A stretch of 64,000 bases of DNA, from positions 248,001 through 312,000 of the forward strand of contig CANLZL010000003.1 in NCBI GenBank assembly GCA_947495575.1, written 5' to 3'. Each line of letters opens with the position of its first letter. Within the stretch, counting starts at the first letter, position 1. This DNA is from an uncultured Nioella sp. Its GTDB lineage: Bacteria > Pseudomonadota > Alphaproteobacteria > Rhodobacterales > Rhodobacteraceae. The position numbers and the translations under genes were made by a program. The notes below the pieces were generated by a model. The model had not been told where the DNA came from. It did no database searches and saw only the letters and a list, made by a program, of their open reading frames with translations. Below, in pieces: positions 43,593 through 52,244 of the stretch.

Positions 43593-44498
43593 ATGCGATC
43601 AAGCGATCTTCCAAAAAGGATCTCACGGCGGCTGATCAATGAAATCTGCACTGGCGCATTGGTCGGCGGGCAACATGTCGGCGCGCAACAAGTTGCAGAC
43701 AGGTTCGGCGTTTCCCGAACCCCGGTCCGCGAGGCTTTGAACATCCTTGAAGAACAGGGGCTTCTTATCCGTCAAGAAAACCGGGGCTATTTCATTACAG
43801 ACGAACTGCCGGAATCCTTGTCCGATTTGTTGGATGACGGCCCAGATGAAGAGGCAGACGGATACCAGAAATTGGCCGATGACTGGCTGGTTGATCGAGT
43901 TCCCGAAGAGGTTACGGAACAGTTCCTGCGTCAACACTATGGATGGACCAAATCCAAAGTGAACGAAGTTTTGGTCCGGGCATCTCGTGAGGGTTGGGCC
44001 GAACGAAAAGAGGGGTATGGGTGGCGGTTTTTGCCAGTTGCCAAAACGCCGGAGGCTTTTGACGAAATCTATCGCTTTCGCCTTGCCATCGAACCGGTAG
44101 CGATGTTGGAGCCCGGGTTCGAGTTGGATCGAAAGGTTCTGAGTGAACAACGCGAAATCCAGGAACGTATGTTGGAGGTGGATGTCAGCGCCGTTCCAGC
44201 TGAATCGCTTCTGGAAAACGGTGCCATGTTTCATGAAGAGCTGATCAAACTGTCGCGAAACCCTTTCTTCCACATGGCACTTGTACGGGTGAACCGGATG
44301 CGTCGCCTGATGGAATACCGCGCCAAGATTGACTACGAGCGGCTTGTCGGGCAGTGCACGGAACACCTCGAGATCATCTCGCTGCTCGAAGAGGGGGAAG
44401 TTGCCGAAGCTTCTTATCTGATGCGCCGTCATTTGAGCGGAGCGCTGAAACGGAAATCACCTGTCGCTTGGACATGGGCTGCGGGCAAAAAGCCCTGA
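43593..44498 (+). CDS. GntR-family transcriptional regulator with a second HTH-like segment
   Basis: 301 residues. N-terminal winged HTH (KRISRRLINEI, then GAQQVADRFGVSRTPVREALNIL) at about 8-60. A second segment at about 90-150 (YQKLADDWLVDR..HYGWTKSKVNEVLVRAS) looks like another winged helix. An FCD-like helical ligand domain at about 165-300 carries Asp/His/Arg metal ligands. The ATG 43593 follows GAGGTGA. It faces the TTT/otn operon and probably senses its substrate or an intermediate. Confidence 0.85.
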   Translation: MRSSDLPKRISRRLINEICTGALVGGQHVGAQQVADRFGVSRTPVREALNILEEQGLLIRQENRGYFITDELPESLSDLLDDGPDEEADGYQKLADDWLVDRVPEEVTEQFLRQHYGWTKSKVNEVLVRASREGWAERKEGYGWRFLPVAKTPEAFDEIYRFRLAIEPVAMLEPGFELDRKVLSEQREIQERMLEVDVSAVPAESLLENGAMFHEELIKLSRNPFFHMALVRVNRMRRLMEYRAKIDYERLVGQCTEHLEIISLLEEGEVAEASYLMRRHLSGALKRKSPVAWTWAAGKKP

Positions 44499-44624
44499 TA
44501 CCCCAGCACAGAAATTCAAAGCCAATCCCACCCGGATCGGTTTGAACTGAGTCCAAAGAATTGAGTGGGATTCGCCCTCCGAAAGCATCTGTGTTGGCCC
44601 ATTCAGTGTCCATTAGTTCCGGGC

Positions 44625-44660
44625 TGCGGGTTCCCGCAGGTTTTTGTGCGGGTTCCCGCA
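44625..44660. repeat. Two tandem copies of a 14-bp palindrome
   Basis: TGCGGGTTCCCGCA occurs at 44625-44638 and 44647-44660, centres 22 bp apart (two helical turns). Arms TGCGGG/CCCGCA are perfect. The first copy followed by GTTTTTG can also fold as a terminator for the GntR gene. The pair lies 46-81 bp upstream of the candidate -10 box for the ABC operon and may be the site of its regulator. Confidence 0.6.
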
Positions 44661-44705
44661 TCGCCTTTCCACGTCTATGCGTCAGATTTTGTTTTTCCTT
44701 TATAC

Positions 44706-44711
44706 TATAAT
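44706..44711 (+). promoter_or_regulatory. Candidate -10 box of the sugar ABC operon
   Basis: TATAAT at 44706-44711 is a perfect -10 hexamer but has no good -35 at 16-18 bp, a pattern usual at activator-dependent promoters. It would give a leader of about 195 nt before the first gene. Confidence 0.45.
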
Positions 44712-44742
44712 TAGTTAGCTCAGAATTTCGACAGGTTTCAGC

Positions 44743-44767
44743 GGGCGGGCGCGCGCTCTGCCCGCCC
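44743..44767 (+). promoter_or_regulatory. Leader stem-loop before the ABC operon
   Basis: GGGCGGGC / GCCCGCCC, 8 bp with a 9-nt loop, within the predicted long 5' leader. No T-run follows, so it is not a simple terminator. Confidence 0.5.
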
Positions 44768-44911
44768 CAAATACCTTGTATCTCGCAAAATCGTGCCCGA
44801 TCTTACTTACATCATCGTTGATTTGGTGGTTTTTCGTATAGTATCCATCTTCCAAGAAATGTGCTCCCGAGATGGGACCACCAATAGGCCGTGCGACTTG
44901 GGAGGTGCAGT

Positions 44912-46075
44912 TTGGCAAATGTCTCACTGAAAGGGCTTTCAAAGACCTATTCTGGTGCAGATGTCCCATCGCTCAGCGCGCTGGAACTCGACATCGCAGA
45001 CGGAGAATTCCTGGTTTTGGTCGGCCCGTCAGGCTGCGGTAAATCCACTGCGTTAAAGGTCATCGGTGGGCTGGAAGAGCCAAGCGAAGGCAGTATCTGG
45101 ATCGGCAAAACGGATGTAACCGACTACGAATCCCGCGACCGCGATATCGCCATGGTGTTTCAAAGCTACGCGCTTTATCCCCACATGACCGTGTTCGACA
45201 ACATCGCCTTTCCGTTGCAGATCTCGAAAGTGGATCGCGCAGAAATCGACAAACGCGTGCGCGAGGTTGCCGACACCCTGCACTTGGGCACGTTTTTGAA
45301 CCAGAAACCAGGCAACCTGTCCGGTGGCCAACGCCAGCGCGTGGCCATGGGTCGGGCGATCATCCGCCAGCCCTCCGTGTTTCTGATGGATGAACCACTG
45401 TCAAACCTGGACGCCAAATTGCGCGTGCGGATGCGATCCGAAATTGCTCAGATCCAACGGCGCCTGAAGGTCACAACAATCTATGTGACCCATGATCAGG
45501 TTGAGGCCATGACCATGGGTGACCGCGTAGCAATTATGAAAGGCGGATTGTTGCAACAAGTCGCCTCGCCCGACGATATTTACGCCCGCCCCGCCAATAC
45601 ATTCGTGGCCAGCTTCATCGGGTCGCCGCCTATGAACCTGTTCCGAGGACATATTGATGGGAACATTGTGCGCTTTGGCAGCCAAAGCCTGCCAATCACC
45701 AAAGAAAGCCTGACCGCATATCCCGGCATCAAGGACCGCAACGGCGAAGTAATTCTTGGGTTGCGACCCGAGGATATTGAAGACGCTCGCGTGTCCGATG
45801 ACGCCCCAGAGGCCAGTATCGAAGCGGAAATCGTTCTGCTGGAATCCCTTGGCGCCGATCACATGGTCCACCTCGCGTTAGATGCAGAGCAGGTCCATGA
45901 CGGCGACCGCCCGGCAGGCGACACAGATGACCTGGATGTCGTGCGCACCGACGGTGTTTGTATCTGCCGGTTCTCATCCCGCTCGCCTGCCCGCGTAGGA
46001 GAGCGGGTCACGGCGCGCGTTTCGACCGACAGGTTGCATTTTTTCGACCCTGAGACCGGGCTGGCGCTTCGCTGA
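44912..46075 (+). CDS. Sugar ABC transporter ATPase (MalK/UgpC type)
   Basis: 387 residues. Walker [10 protein letters not shown] at 38-46, Q-loop [13 protein letters not shown], signature LSGGQRQR and Walker [15 protein letters not shown], followed by the His switch [12 protein letters not shown]. The C-terminal TOBE/regulatory domain is MalK-like with PEDIEDARVSDDAPEAS. TTG at 44912 is chosen as start because GGGAGGTG lies upstream and the alternative GTG at 44891 has none. First gene of an ATPase-SBP-permease-permease operon. Confidence 0.92.
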   Translation: MANVSLKGLSKTYSGADVPSLSALELDIADGEFLVLVGPSGCGKSTALKVIGGLEEPSEGSIWIGKTDVTDYESRDRDIAMVFQSYALYPHMTVFDNIAFPLQISKVDRAEIDKRVREVADTLHLGTFLNQKPGNLSGGQRQRVAMGRAIIRQPSVFLMDEPLSNLDAKLRVRMRSEIAQIQRRLKVTTIYVTHDQVEAMTMGDRVAIMKGGLLQQVASPDDIYARPANTFVASFIGSPPMNLFRGHIDGNIVRFGSQSLPITKESLTAYPGIKDRNGEVILGLRPEDIEDARVSDDAPEASIEAEIVLLESLGADHMVHLALDAEQVHDGDRPAGDTDDLDVVRTDGVCICRFSSRSPARVGERVTARVSTDRLHFFDPETGLALR

Positions 46076-46105
46076 CCCAAAACCCATTTCTGAGGAGGGA
46101 ATGAC

Positions 46106-47323
46106 ATGAAGAAGTTGAACCGGAGCCGGCTGCTGCTCACGAGCGCAGCCATGGCATTCGCCGCAACGACGGTGCAGGCCGATACCGTCCTGACCATGTG
46201 GCATCAGCACCCTGAATGGCAGGGCGCCGTTCAGGATATTTTGGATGCTTTCGAGGCTGAGAACCCCGGAATCACCATTGAGCTGGAAGAGATCGCAGGC
46301 ACCAATTACTCTGCCCGTCTGAACACAGCACTCGCTGCTGGTGAGGCCCCCGATCTGTTTGGCTTGCCAGCTGGCCCTGAAACGCTCGCCGCAGCCGAGG
46401 CCGGCTACATTGCCGATCTTACCGGCGCTGTAGACACCTCCAACCTGCGTCAGGCGGCGCTGGACGCCATCGACAGCAACGGCCAAATCTGGGGCGTGCC
46501 GATCCTTGGCGCCTATTCTGTTGGCCTCTACTACCACCGTGACCTGATGGACGAACTGGGGCTGGAGCCGCCCAGCAACCAGGCCGAATTCATGGCAATG
46601 TGTGACTCGCTGAACGAACAGGGCATGACGACACTCGTTGTTCCCGCCTCTGACGGCATTGTTCCCAGCTTCATGTATATGATGCTGACCGCGTCCGTTA
46701 TGGGGGCAGACGGCTTTGAAGCACTGCGCAATGGCGAGCGTAGTTTCACCGATCCCGACATGGTGGAAGCCGCTGAGTTCCTGCAATATATCGGTCAGAA
46801 CTGCCTGCAGCCCGGTGCCCTGTCGACACCCTATGTCGAAGGCAAGGCATTGGCCGCAATGCAGCGCGGCGTGATGATGCCGGGCGGATCTGCGGATTAC
46901 GTGGGATATCGTGAGATCAACCCGAACGTCGATCTTGGCGTTGTTCCCTTCCCGGCAGTTGGCGACAATGCACCGGCAACTGTGACCGGTCTGGAATACA
47001 TCTTTACCGTCAATTCCGGCAGCGAGAATGCAGAGGCCGCCGTGACCTTCCTGAACTGGATGTTGGGTGAAACTGCGCAACAAATGGTTGTTGATAACAT
47101 CACCATGACTACGCATTCGGGTGTCATTCCCGGTGAAAACCGCATTCTCGAAGAATTCACGGTCGCCGCGCAGTCCAACGATGTGCGCGTCTTCTATGAA
47201 CTGCCTGAAACCGGAAATGTATGGTCAGTCGTTCAACAGAACATCGCCGCCTTGTTCCTGGGTGAAATGTCACCTGAGGAATTCGCGCAGGCCGCACAAG
47301 ACGCCGTCATCCTTACGGAATAA
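46106..47323 (+). CDS. Sugar ABC transporter solute-binding protein (family 1)
   Basis: 405 residues. Signal peptide (MKKLNRSRLLLTSAAMAFAATTVQA), then the MalE-like fold: TVLTMWHQHPEWQGAVQDIL, YSARLNTALAAGEAPDLFGL, and the C-terminal TGLEYIFTVNSGSENAEAAV. No ligand-specific motif is visible; a mono-, di- or oligosaccharide is likely. GAGGAGGG precedes ATG 46106. It is followed by an 11-bp stem-loop. Confidence 0.92.
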   Translation: MKKLNRSRLLLTSAAMAFAATTVQADTVLTMWHQHPEWQGAVQDILDAFEAENPGITIELEEIAGTNYSARLNTALAAGEAPDLFGLPAGPETLAAAEAGYIADLTGAVDTSNLRQAALDAIDSNGQIWGVPILGAYSVGLYYHRDLMDELGLEPPSNQAEFMAMCDSLNEQGMTTLVVPASDGIVPSFMYMMLTASVMGADGFEALRNGERSFTDPDMVEAAEFLQYIGQNCLQPGALSTPYVEGKALAAMQRGVMMPGGSADYVGYREINPNVDLGVVPFPAVGDNAPATVTGLEYIFTVNSGSENAEAAVTFLNWMLGETAQQMVVDNITMTTHSGVIPGENRILEEFTVAAQSNDVRVFYELPETGNVWSVVQQNIAALFLGEMSPEEFAQAAQDAVILTE

Positions 47324-47333
47324 TTTCGGCACT

Positions 47334-47363
47334 GATCGGCGCGTGTTTCCAGACGCGCCGATC
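47334..47363 (+). promoter_or_regulatory. Intercistronic stem-loop after the solute-binding gene
   Basis: GATCGGCGCGT / ACGCGCCGATC, a perfect 11-bp stem with an 8-nt loop, 10 nt after the stop of the binding-protein gene and 24 nt before the permease ATG. No T-run. It resembles the malE-malF type structure that protects the upstream message. Confidence 0.75.
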
Positions 47364-47387
47364 GCACCTTCTAGACCAGGATCAGGC

Positions 47388-48308
47388 ATGGCACAGCGAC
47401 TCAAAACGCGCAGGCAACGATACGGCCACCTTTGGTTTGTGGCCCCAGGCCTTGCCTTTTTCCTTGCAGTAATGATTTTTCCGTTGGTCTTTGCCTTTGG
47501 AATTTCCACGACGAACTGGAGCGGTTTGGGCAATGACCTGCAATTCATTGGCCTAGCCAATTACGCCGAGATCTTGAGCTATGGCCCCTACTATCGGGCG
47601 GCGTTCCACAACGCGCTGATTTTCCTGGCCATCTTCCTTTTTCAGCACACTGTCGGCCTTTATATCGCGGTGCTTTTGAACGAAAAACCGCGGTTTATGG
47701 AATTTTACCGAACGGTTCTGTTCCTGCCGGTCATCCTGTCGCTGGTCGCCACTGGATTTGTCTGGACGCTGATGCTGTCGCCCAATATCGGGCTGATCAA
47801 CCCGGCATTACAAAACATGGGGCTCGGCTTTCTGGCTTCGCAATGGTTATCTCACCCGACCTCGGCCCTTGGCGCTGTGATTGTTGTGACCGCCTGGAAC
47901 TCATTGGGCTGGGCCATCATTATTTATCTGGCCGGGCTTCAGGGCATCCCGGATGAGTTGAAACAAGCCGCTGCAATGGACGGTGCCAACACGCGACAGA
48001 TTTTCTGGCGTGTCACCTTCCCGCAACTTTCACCCAGCTTCACCGCGCTGTCCGTTTTGACCTTTATCGGCACATTCCGCACATTTGATGTTGTCTATGT
48101 CCTGACGGGCCCCTTGGGCGCCCCCAATTTCGGAACAGATGTTTTGGGCACGCTTATCTACCGAACGGCCTTTGGCGCATCGTCCTTCTCGAGCGCGGAA
48201 ATTCGCTTTGCGTTCGGCGTAGCGATGGCGCTGTTCACGATGCTGATCATGGCGATAGCCTGTTGGGGTCTGCTGAAAGTACTGCGCGCGCGGGAGATTG
48301 AGACATGA
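47388..48308 (+). CDS. Sugar ABC transporter permease (MalF/UgpA type)
   Basis: 306 residues with six membrane segments and the EAA loop MDGANTRQIFWRVTFPQLSPS (about 204-224), where A is replaced at the first position of EAA (LKQAAAMDGA). It forms the membrane channel with the next gene and receives ATP from the ATPase. Start ATG 47388; 64 bp from the binding protein. Overlaps the second permease by 4 bp. Confidence 0.9.
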   Translation: MAQRLKTRRQRYGHLWFVAPGLAFFLAVMIFPLVFAFGISTTNWSGLGNDLQFIGLANYAEILSYGPYYRAAFHNALIFLAIFLFQHTVGLYIAVLLNEKPRFMEFYRTVLFLPVILSLVATGFVWTLMLSPNIGLINPALQNMGLGFLASQWLSHPTSALGAVIVVTAWNSLGWAIIIYLAGLQGIPDELKQAAAMDGANTRQIFWRVTFPQLSPSFTALSVLTFIGTFRTFDVVYVLTGPLGAPNFGTDVLGTLIYRTAFGASSFSSAEIRFAFGVAMALFTMLIMAIACWGLLKVLRAREIET

Positions 48309-49192
48309 CCGACACCGCCGTTTCCCCATCCCCTTCGAGAGCCGCCAGCCTACGCCGTCCGCGCCCGGTACGCCGTGCCATCGGCAAAACGCTGCGAACG
48401 GCTGTCTTGGTGATAGCTACTGCCTGGGTGCTGATCCCCCTTTTCTTCATGGTTATCGCGTCCTTCAAATCGGTGCCAGAGTTCTTCATGAACCCATTCG
48501 GCCTGCCAGCGGAATGGTCCTTTTCGAACTACACGCGGGCATGGGAAGACGCGCATTTGTCGCTGACACTCCCCAATACCATCATCGTGACCAGCGTGTC
48601 CGTTGCGGTCTCTACCTTCCTGTCCGCGCTTGTCGCCTATGGCTTGTCACGCAAGGAAAAGAAATTCGCCGCCGGGTTCTATACGCTTTTTGTGTCTGGG
48701 CTTCTGGTGCCTGTCCATGCGATCATTCTGCCGCTTTTCATCCTGCTCAAAGCGGTTGGGTTATTTGGAACGCTTTTTGCGTTGATCGTTCCCTATATCG
48801 CAATGGGCCTGCCATTGGGGGTCTTGGTGTTGACGCCGTTGGCCGCAAGCCTGCCCCGTGATCTGATCCATGCCGCACGCATGGATGGGGCCACTGAATG
48901 GCAAGTATTCCGGCGTGTGGTTTTTCCCCTGCTCAAGCCCGGCCTTGTATCTGTGTCGATCCTGAATGGCGTCTGGATGTGGAATGAGTTCTTCATCCCT
49001 CTCATCATCGCCTTTCGTCCTGAAGTTCAAACCATGCCTGTCGGTATCGTGTCCTTCATCGGCAGCTATTCGACGGAATGGGGGTTGGTCTTTGCCTCGG
49101 TTGTTGTATCGACCATTCCCGTTGTTATCGCTTACTTGTTGATGACCCGGCAATTCCAATCCGGTCTAACCTCGGGGGCGATGAAAGGGTAA
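48305..49192 (+). CDS. Sugar ABC transporter permease (MalG/UgpE type)
   Basis: 295 residues with six membrane segments. The EAA loop is HAARMDGATEWQVFRRVVFPLLKPG at about 198-222. The start (MTDTAVSPSPSRAASLRRP) overlaps the previous permease by ATGA. Second membrane subunit of this importer. A convergent 64-bp gap separates it from the EEP gene of the Ugp operon. Confidence 0.92.
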   Translation: MTDTAVSPSPSRAASLRRPRPVRRAIGKTLRTAVLVIATAWVLIPLFFMVIASFKSVPEFFMNPFGLPAEWSFSNYTRAWEDAHLSLTLPNTIIVTSVSVAVSTFLSALVAYGLSRKEKKFAAGFYTLFVSGLLVPVHAIILPLFILLKAVGLFGTLFALIVPYIAMGLPLGVLVLTPLAASLPRDLIHAARMDGATEWQVFRRVVFPLLKPGLVSVSILNGVWMWNEFFIPLIIAFRPEVQTMPVGIVSFIGSYSTEWGLVFASVVVSTIPVVIAYLLMTRQFQSGLTSGAMKG

Positions 49193-49256
49193 TTCGCCCT
49201 GAGTAAAATGCCGACCAATTTGGCCGCACCTGCCAAAAGTTTGTTGCCCGGCGCTT

Positions 49257-50267
49257 TCAGTCGCCAGCAATACGAACGCTGCACATCACTGCTTCATGGT
49301 CGGACAGGGGCACTCCATCTGGATCGAGCGACGGGATAAGAGGGCCTGGATTGCCGGCAAAGCCGCGCGCTGCAAACCAATCCAGCTTCATGCGCCGCGT
49401 ATCGTGAGGGGTTATCAGGCTGTTTCGAGTGGTCACGCCGTCTGGCGTGAAGTCCCAAGTGTATCCCCGATCGCGCGCAAGGTCGAAAAGGGTTTCAACA
49501 CGCCAGTCAAAATCGGGCGGGATATGATTGCCAGTGTTCAGGTCTCCACCGATAAGAACAGGCAATCCGGGAGCAAACTCGTCAACCATATCCAAAAGCT
49601 TTTCGAACTGCTGATGACGATAGGCGGCCGTGGCATTGCTTTCGAGATGGGTGGACACAACGCAAACAGGCTTGGCGATGCTTTGCAAAATGGCTGCAAC
49701 GGCCATACGACCGCCAAGACGTGGCTGCTCAGAATCGCCCGACCCACTGCCATCCGCGACAAACCAATAGCCGTCTTCATCCAACCTGAAGAGCGCAGTC
49801 TTCTCAAAGGGGACCGACGACAGGATCGCATTGCCGTGCCACCCAATAGCGTTGAAATCGTCGGTGCAGCGCGCGCGCTCGGTTGGTCCGCCCAGGTCCA
49901 GCTCGTAGAATTCGACGCCATAGGCATAGGCCATATCCAGTTTTTCCGCCATCGCGGCGGTGGTGTTGCGCTGGCCTGTTCGGGCCATGCCGCAATCCAT
50001 CTCACTCACCAAAACTATCGACGGGGCGTGAGCCGCGATATGCGCCGCACTTTTTTCAGGAAAAAGGCAACGTTCGACATTCCAGGCAACAACCGAAAAC
50101 TCCTGCGACAGGGCTGCGCCACTGGGCTTGCCGCCTACCTCAAGAGCAGACATCGCCGGGATGTCTGCCATCAGCCGTTGATGTGCTTCACTGTTTCGCG
50201 GAGCGGTCAGAATCCGGGCGCGCTCGGCCGGTGTGACCGAGGGCAATTCCGAAAAGGTTTTGGTCAC
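49257..50267 (-). CDS. Cytosolic EEP-superfamily phosphodiesterase-like protein in the ugp operon
   Basis: 336 residues, no signal peptide. Motifs of the endonuclease/exonuclease/phosphatase fold: VAWNVERCL (Asn), [10 protein letters not shown] (Glu metal ligand), [21 protein letters not shown] and the final [10 protein letters not shown] (catalytic Asp-His). Its ATG overlaps the ugpC stop (ATGA), so it is part of the ugp operon. A role in hydrolysing imported glycerophosphodiesters, in place of the usual UgpQ, is inferred. Confidence 0.85.
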   Translation of the reverse strand: MTKTFSELPSVTPAERARILTAPRNSEAHQRLMADIPAMSALEVGGKPSGAALSQEFSVVAWNVERCLFPEKSAAHIAAHAPSIVLVSEMDCGMARTGQRNTTAAMAEKLDMAYAYGVEFYELDLGGPTERARCTDDFNAIGWHGNAILSSVPFEKTALFRLDEDGYWFVADGSGSGDSEQPRLGGRMAVAAILQSIAKPVCVVSTHLESNATAAYRHQQFEKLLDMVDEFAPGLPVLIGGDLNTGNHIPPDFDWRVETLFDLARDRGYTWDFTPDGVTTRNSLITPHDTRRMKLDWFAARGFAGNPGPLIPSLDPDGVPLSDHEAVMCSVRIAGD

Positions 50268-51313
50268 AGGCGGCGGCCTTCTTCCGTGTCAAAGAAGTGA
50301 ACCGCGGCAGGCTTCAGTGCCAGTTTGATTTGCCCGGTTGCAGCATGCATGTCCTTGTTGACGCTGACCGAAAATGGCTGCCCACCCAAATGCCCATGCA
50401 TGAGGCGATTGGCGCCAAGTTCTTCTACAATATCCACATCAAACGGCAAATCGCCGTCATCGGACAGTTCAATATCCTCAGGGCGAATGCCAACTGTGAC
50501 GGGCCCCGTATGACCCACGGGCGCCGCACGCGTGATGGTCGGGCCGCCGTCCAGCAGGACGCCAGACCCATTCACGGTGCCTTTCAACAAATTCATCGGC
50601 GGGGCGCCCATGAAACTGGCCACAAAGGTCGAAGCCGGCGCGCCGTAGATTTCTGCGGGACTACCCATCTGTTCGATACGGCCAGCGTTCAGAACGATGA
50701 TCCGGTCGGCCATCGTCATCGCTTCAACCTGATCATGGGTCACGTAGACCGATGTGGTTTTCAGGCGGCGTTGCAACGCGCGTATTTCAACACGCATCTG
50801 GTTACGCAGTTTTGCATCAAGGTTAGACAGCGGCTCATCGAAGAGGAACAGATCCGGTGACCGTACAATGGCCCTACCCATGGCAACGCGCTGACGCTGT
50901 CCGCCAGACAGCTGGCTGGGGCGCCGGTCTAAAAGCTCGGTCAGGTTCAGCATTTCGCCCGCTTCGCGCACTTTCGCGGCAATTTCGGATTTGGGCAGGC
51001 CCCGGTTCCTCAGGCCATATCCCATGTTATTGGCGACCGTCATATGCGGGTAGAGCGCATAGTTCTGGAAGACCATCGCGATATTGCGATTGGCCGGGTC
51101 GATGTCGTTTACCACCCGATCGCCAATGGAAAGCTCACCCTCTGTGATCTCTTCCAACCCGGCGATCATGCGCAGCAAAGTGGATTTTCCGCAGCCCGAC
51201 GGGCCAACAAGTACGATCAGCTCTCCGTCGGGAATGTCAAAACTACAGGGGTAAAGGGCTTCGAACCCGTTGGGATATACCTTGCGGACCCGATCCAGCG
51301 TCACTTTTGCCAT
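50264..51313 (-). CDS. ugpC: sn-glycerol-3-phosphate ABC transporter ATPase UgpC
   Basis: 349 residues with Walker [10 protein letters not shown] at 37-45, Q-loop, signature LSGGQRQR, Walker [15 protein letters not shown] and a MalK-type C-terminal regulatory domain ending with [12 protein letters not shown]. It energises the UgpAE permease. Start ATG 51313 ([16 protein letters not shown]). Gap of 12 bp from ugpE. Confidence 0.93.
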   Translation of the reverse strand: MAKVTLDRVRKVYPNGFEALYPCSFDIPDGELIVLVGPSGCGKSTLLRMIAGLEEITEGELSIGDRVVNDIDPANRNIAMVFQNYALYPHMTVANNMGYGLRNRGLPKSEIAAKVREAGEMLNLTELLDRRPSQLSGGQRQRVAMGRAIVRSPDLFLFDEPLSNLDAKLRNQMRVEIRALQRRLKTTSVYVTHDQVEAMTMADRIIVLNAGRIEQMGSPAEIYGAPASTFVASFMGAPPMNLLKGTVNGSGVLLDGGPTITRAAPVGHTGPVTVGIRPEDIELSDDGDLPFDVDIVEELGANRLMHGHLGGQPFSVSVNKDMHAATGQIKLALKPAAVHFFDTEEGRRL

Positions 51314-51325
51314 TTGAATTATTCC

Positions 51326-52231
51326 TTACTTATCGGATTCCGTGAGGCCCTTAACGAACCAATTCTGGAAGAAGATGACGATTAAAACCGGTGGAACCAT
51401 TGCGATGATCGCAAGGGCAGCGGCCTCACCGTATTCTGGGGTGGTCGACCCATCTGCATAGGCCTGAATAATCTGGCGAATACCGCGCACAAGCGTGAAC
51501 AGGCTTTCATCCGTCGTGATCAGGGTCGGCCAGAGATATTGGTTCCACCCAAAGACGAACATGATGATGAACATCGCCGCGATCATCGTCCGGCTGAGCG
51601 GTACGAGGATATCGATGAAAAACTTGAACGGCCCTGCCCCGTCGATCCTTGCCGCTTCAATCAATTCCTCTGGTACAGAGCGGAAGAATTGGCGGAAGAA
51701 AAAGGTCGCCGTGGCCGACGCGATCAGCGGAACGATCAAACCGGTATATGTATTGGCCAGCCCCATGGATTGGATCACCTCGTATGAGGGCAAAATCCGC
51801 ACTTCCAACGGCAACAGCAGAGTTGTGAAGATGATCCAGAATGCGAAGGTCGCGAATTTGAGGCGGAAATAGACAATTGCATAGGCCGCCATCATGCCAA
51901 CGATGATTTTGCCAATTGCAAAGCCCAAGCCCAGGATCAACGAGTTCGTCAGCATGGTGATGCCGTTCACGCTATCGGTGAAGCCGCCATATTCGAAAAG
52001 AGCCGCGTTGTAGTTCTCGGAAAACTGATCGCCGAATAGGAACTGAAGCCCCTCGCGATGCACTGTGATCGCATCATGGCTTGAGGTTGCAAAGACCATA
52101 TAGACAGGCACCAGCATCAGCAGGGCACCAAGGATCAAAACGACGTGGTCGCCAACAGTTTCCCACTTGATGCGCTTGCGGCGCCGGGTGGTTGAAGTTG
52201 CGATTGCGGTTGTATCGGTAACATCTGCCAT
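51326..52231 (-). CDS. ugpE: sn-glycerol-3-phosphate ABC transporter permease UgpE
   Basis: 301 residues with six membrane segments; the EAA loop is EAARIDGAGPFKFFIDILVPLSRT (about 195-218). An Arg/Lys-rich N-terminal tail (TTRRRKRIKWE) precedes segment 1. The ATG 52231 with GGGAGGGG upstream is chosen. Works with UgpA. Confidence 0.92.
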   Translation of the reverse strand: MADVTDTTAIATSTTRRRKRIKWETVGDHVVLILGALLMLVPVYMVFATSSHDAITVHREGLQFLFGDQFSENYNAALFEYGGFTDSVNGITMLTNSLILGLGFAIGKIIVGMMAAYAIVYFRLKFATFAFWIIFTTLLLPLEVRILPSYEVIQSMGLANTYTGLIVPLIASATATFFFRQFFRSVPEELIEAARIDGAGPFKFFIDILVPLSRTMIAAMFIIMFVFGWNQYLWPTLITTDESLFTLVRGIRQIIQAYADGSTTPEYGEAAALAIIAMVPPVLIVIFFQNWFVKGLTESDK

Positions 52232-52244
52232 ATCTCGCCCCTCC

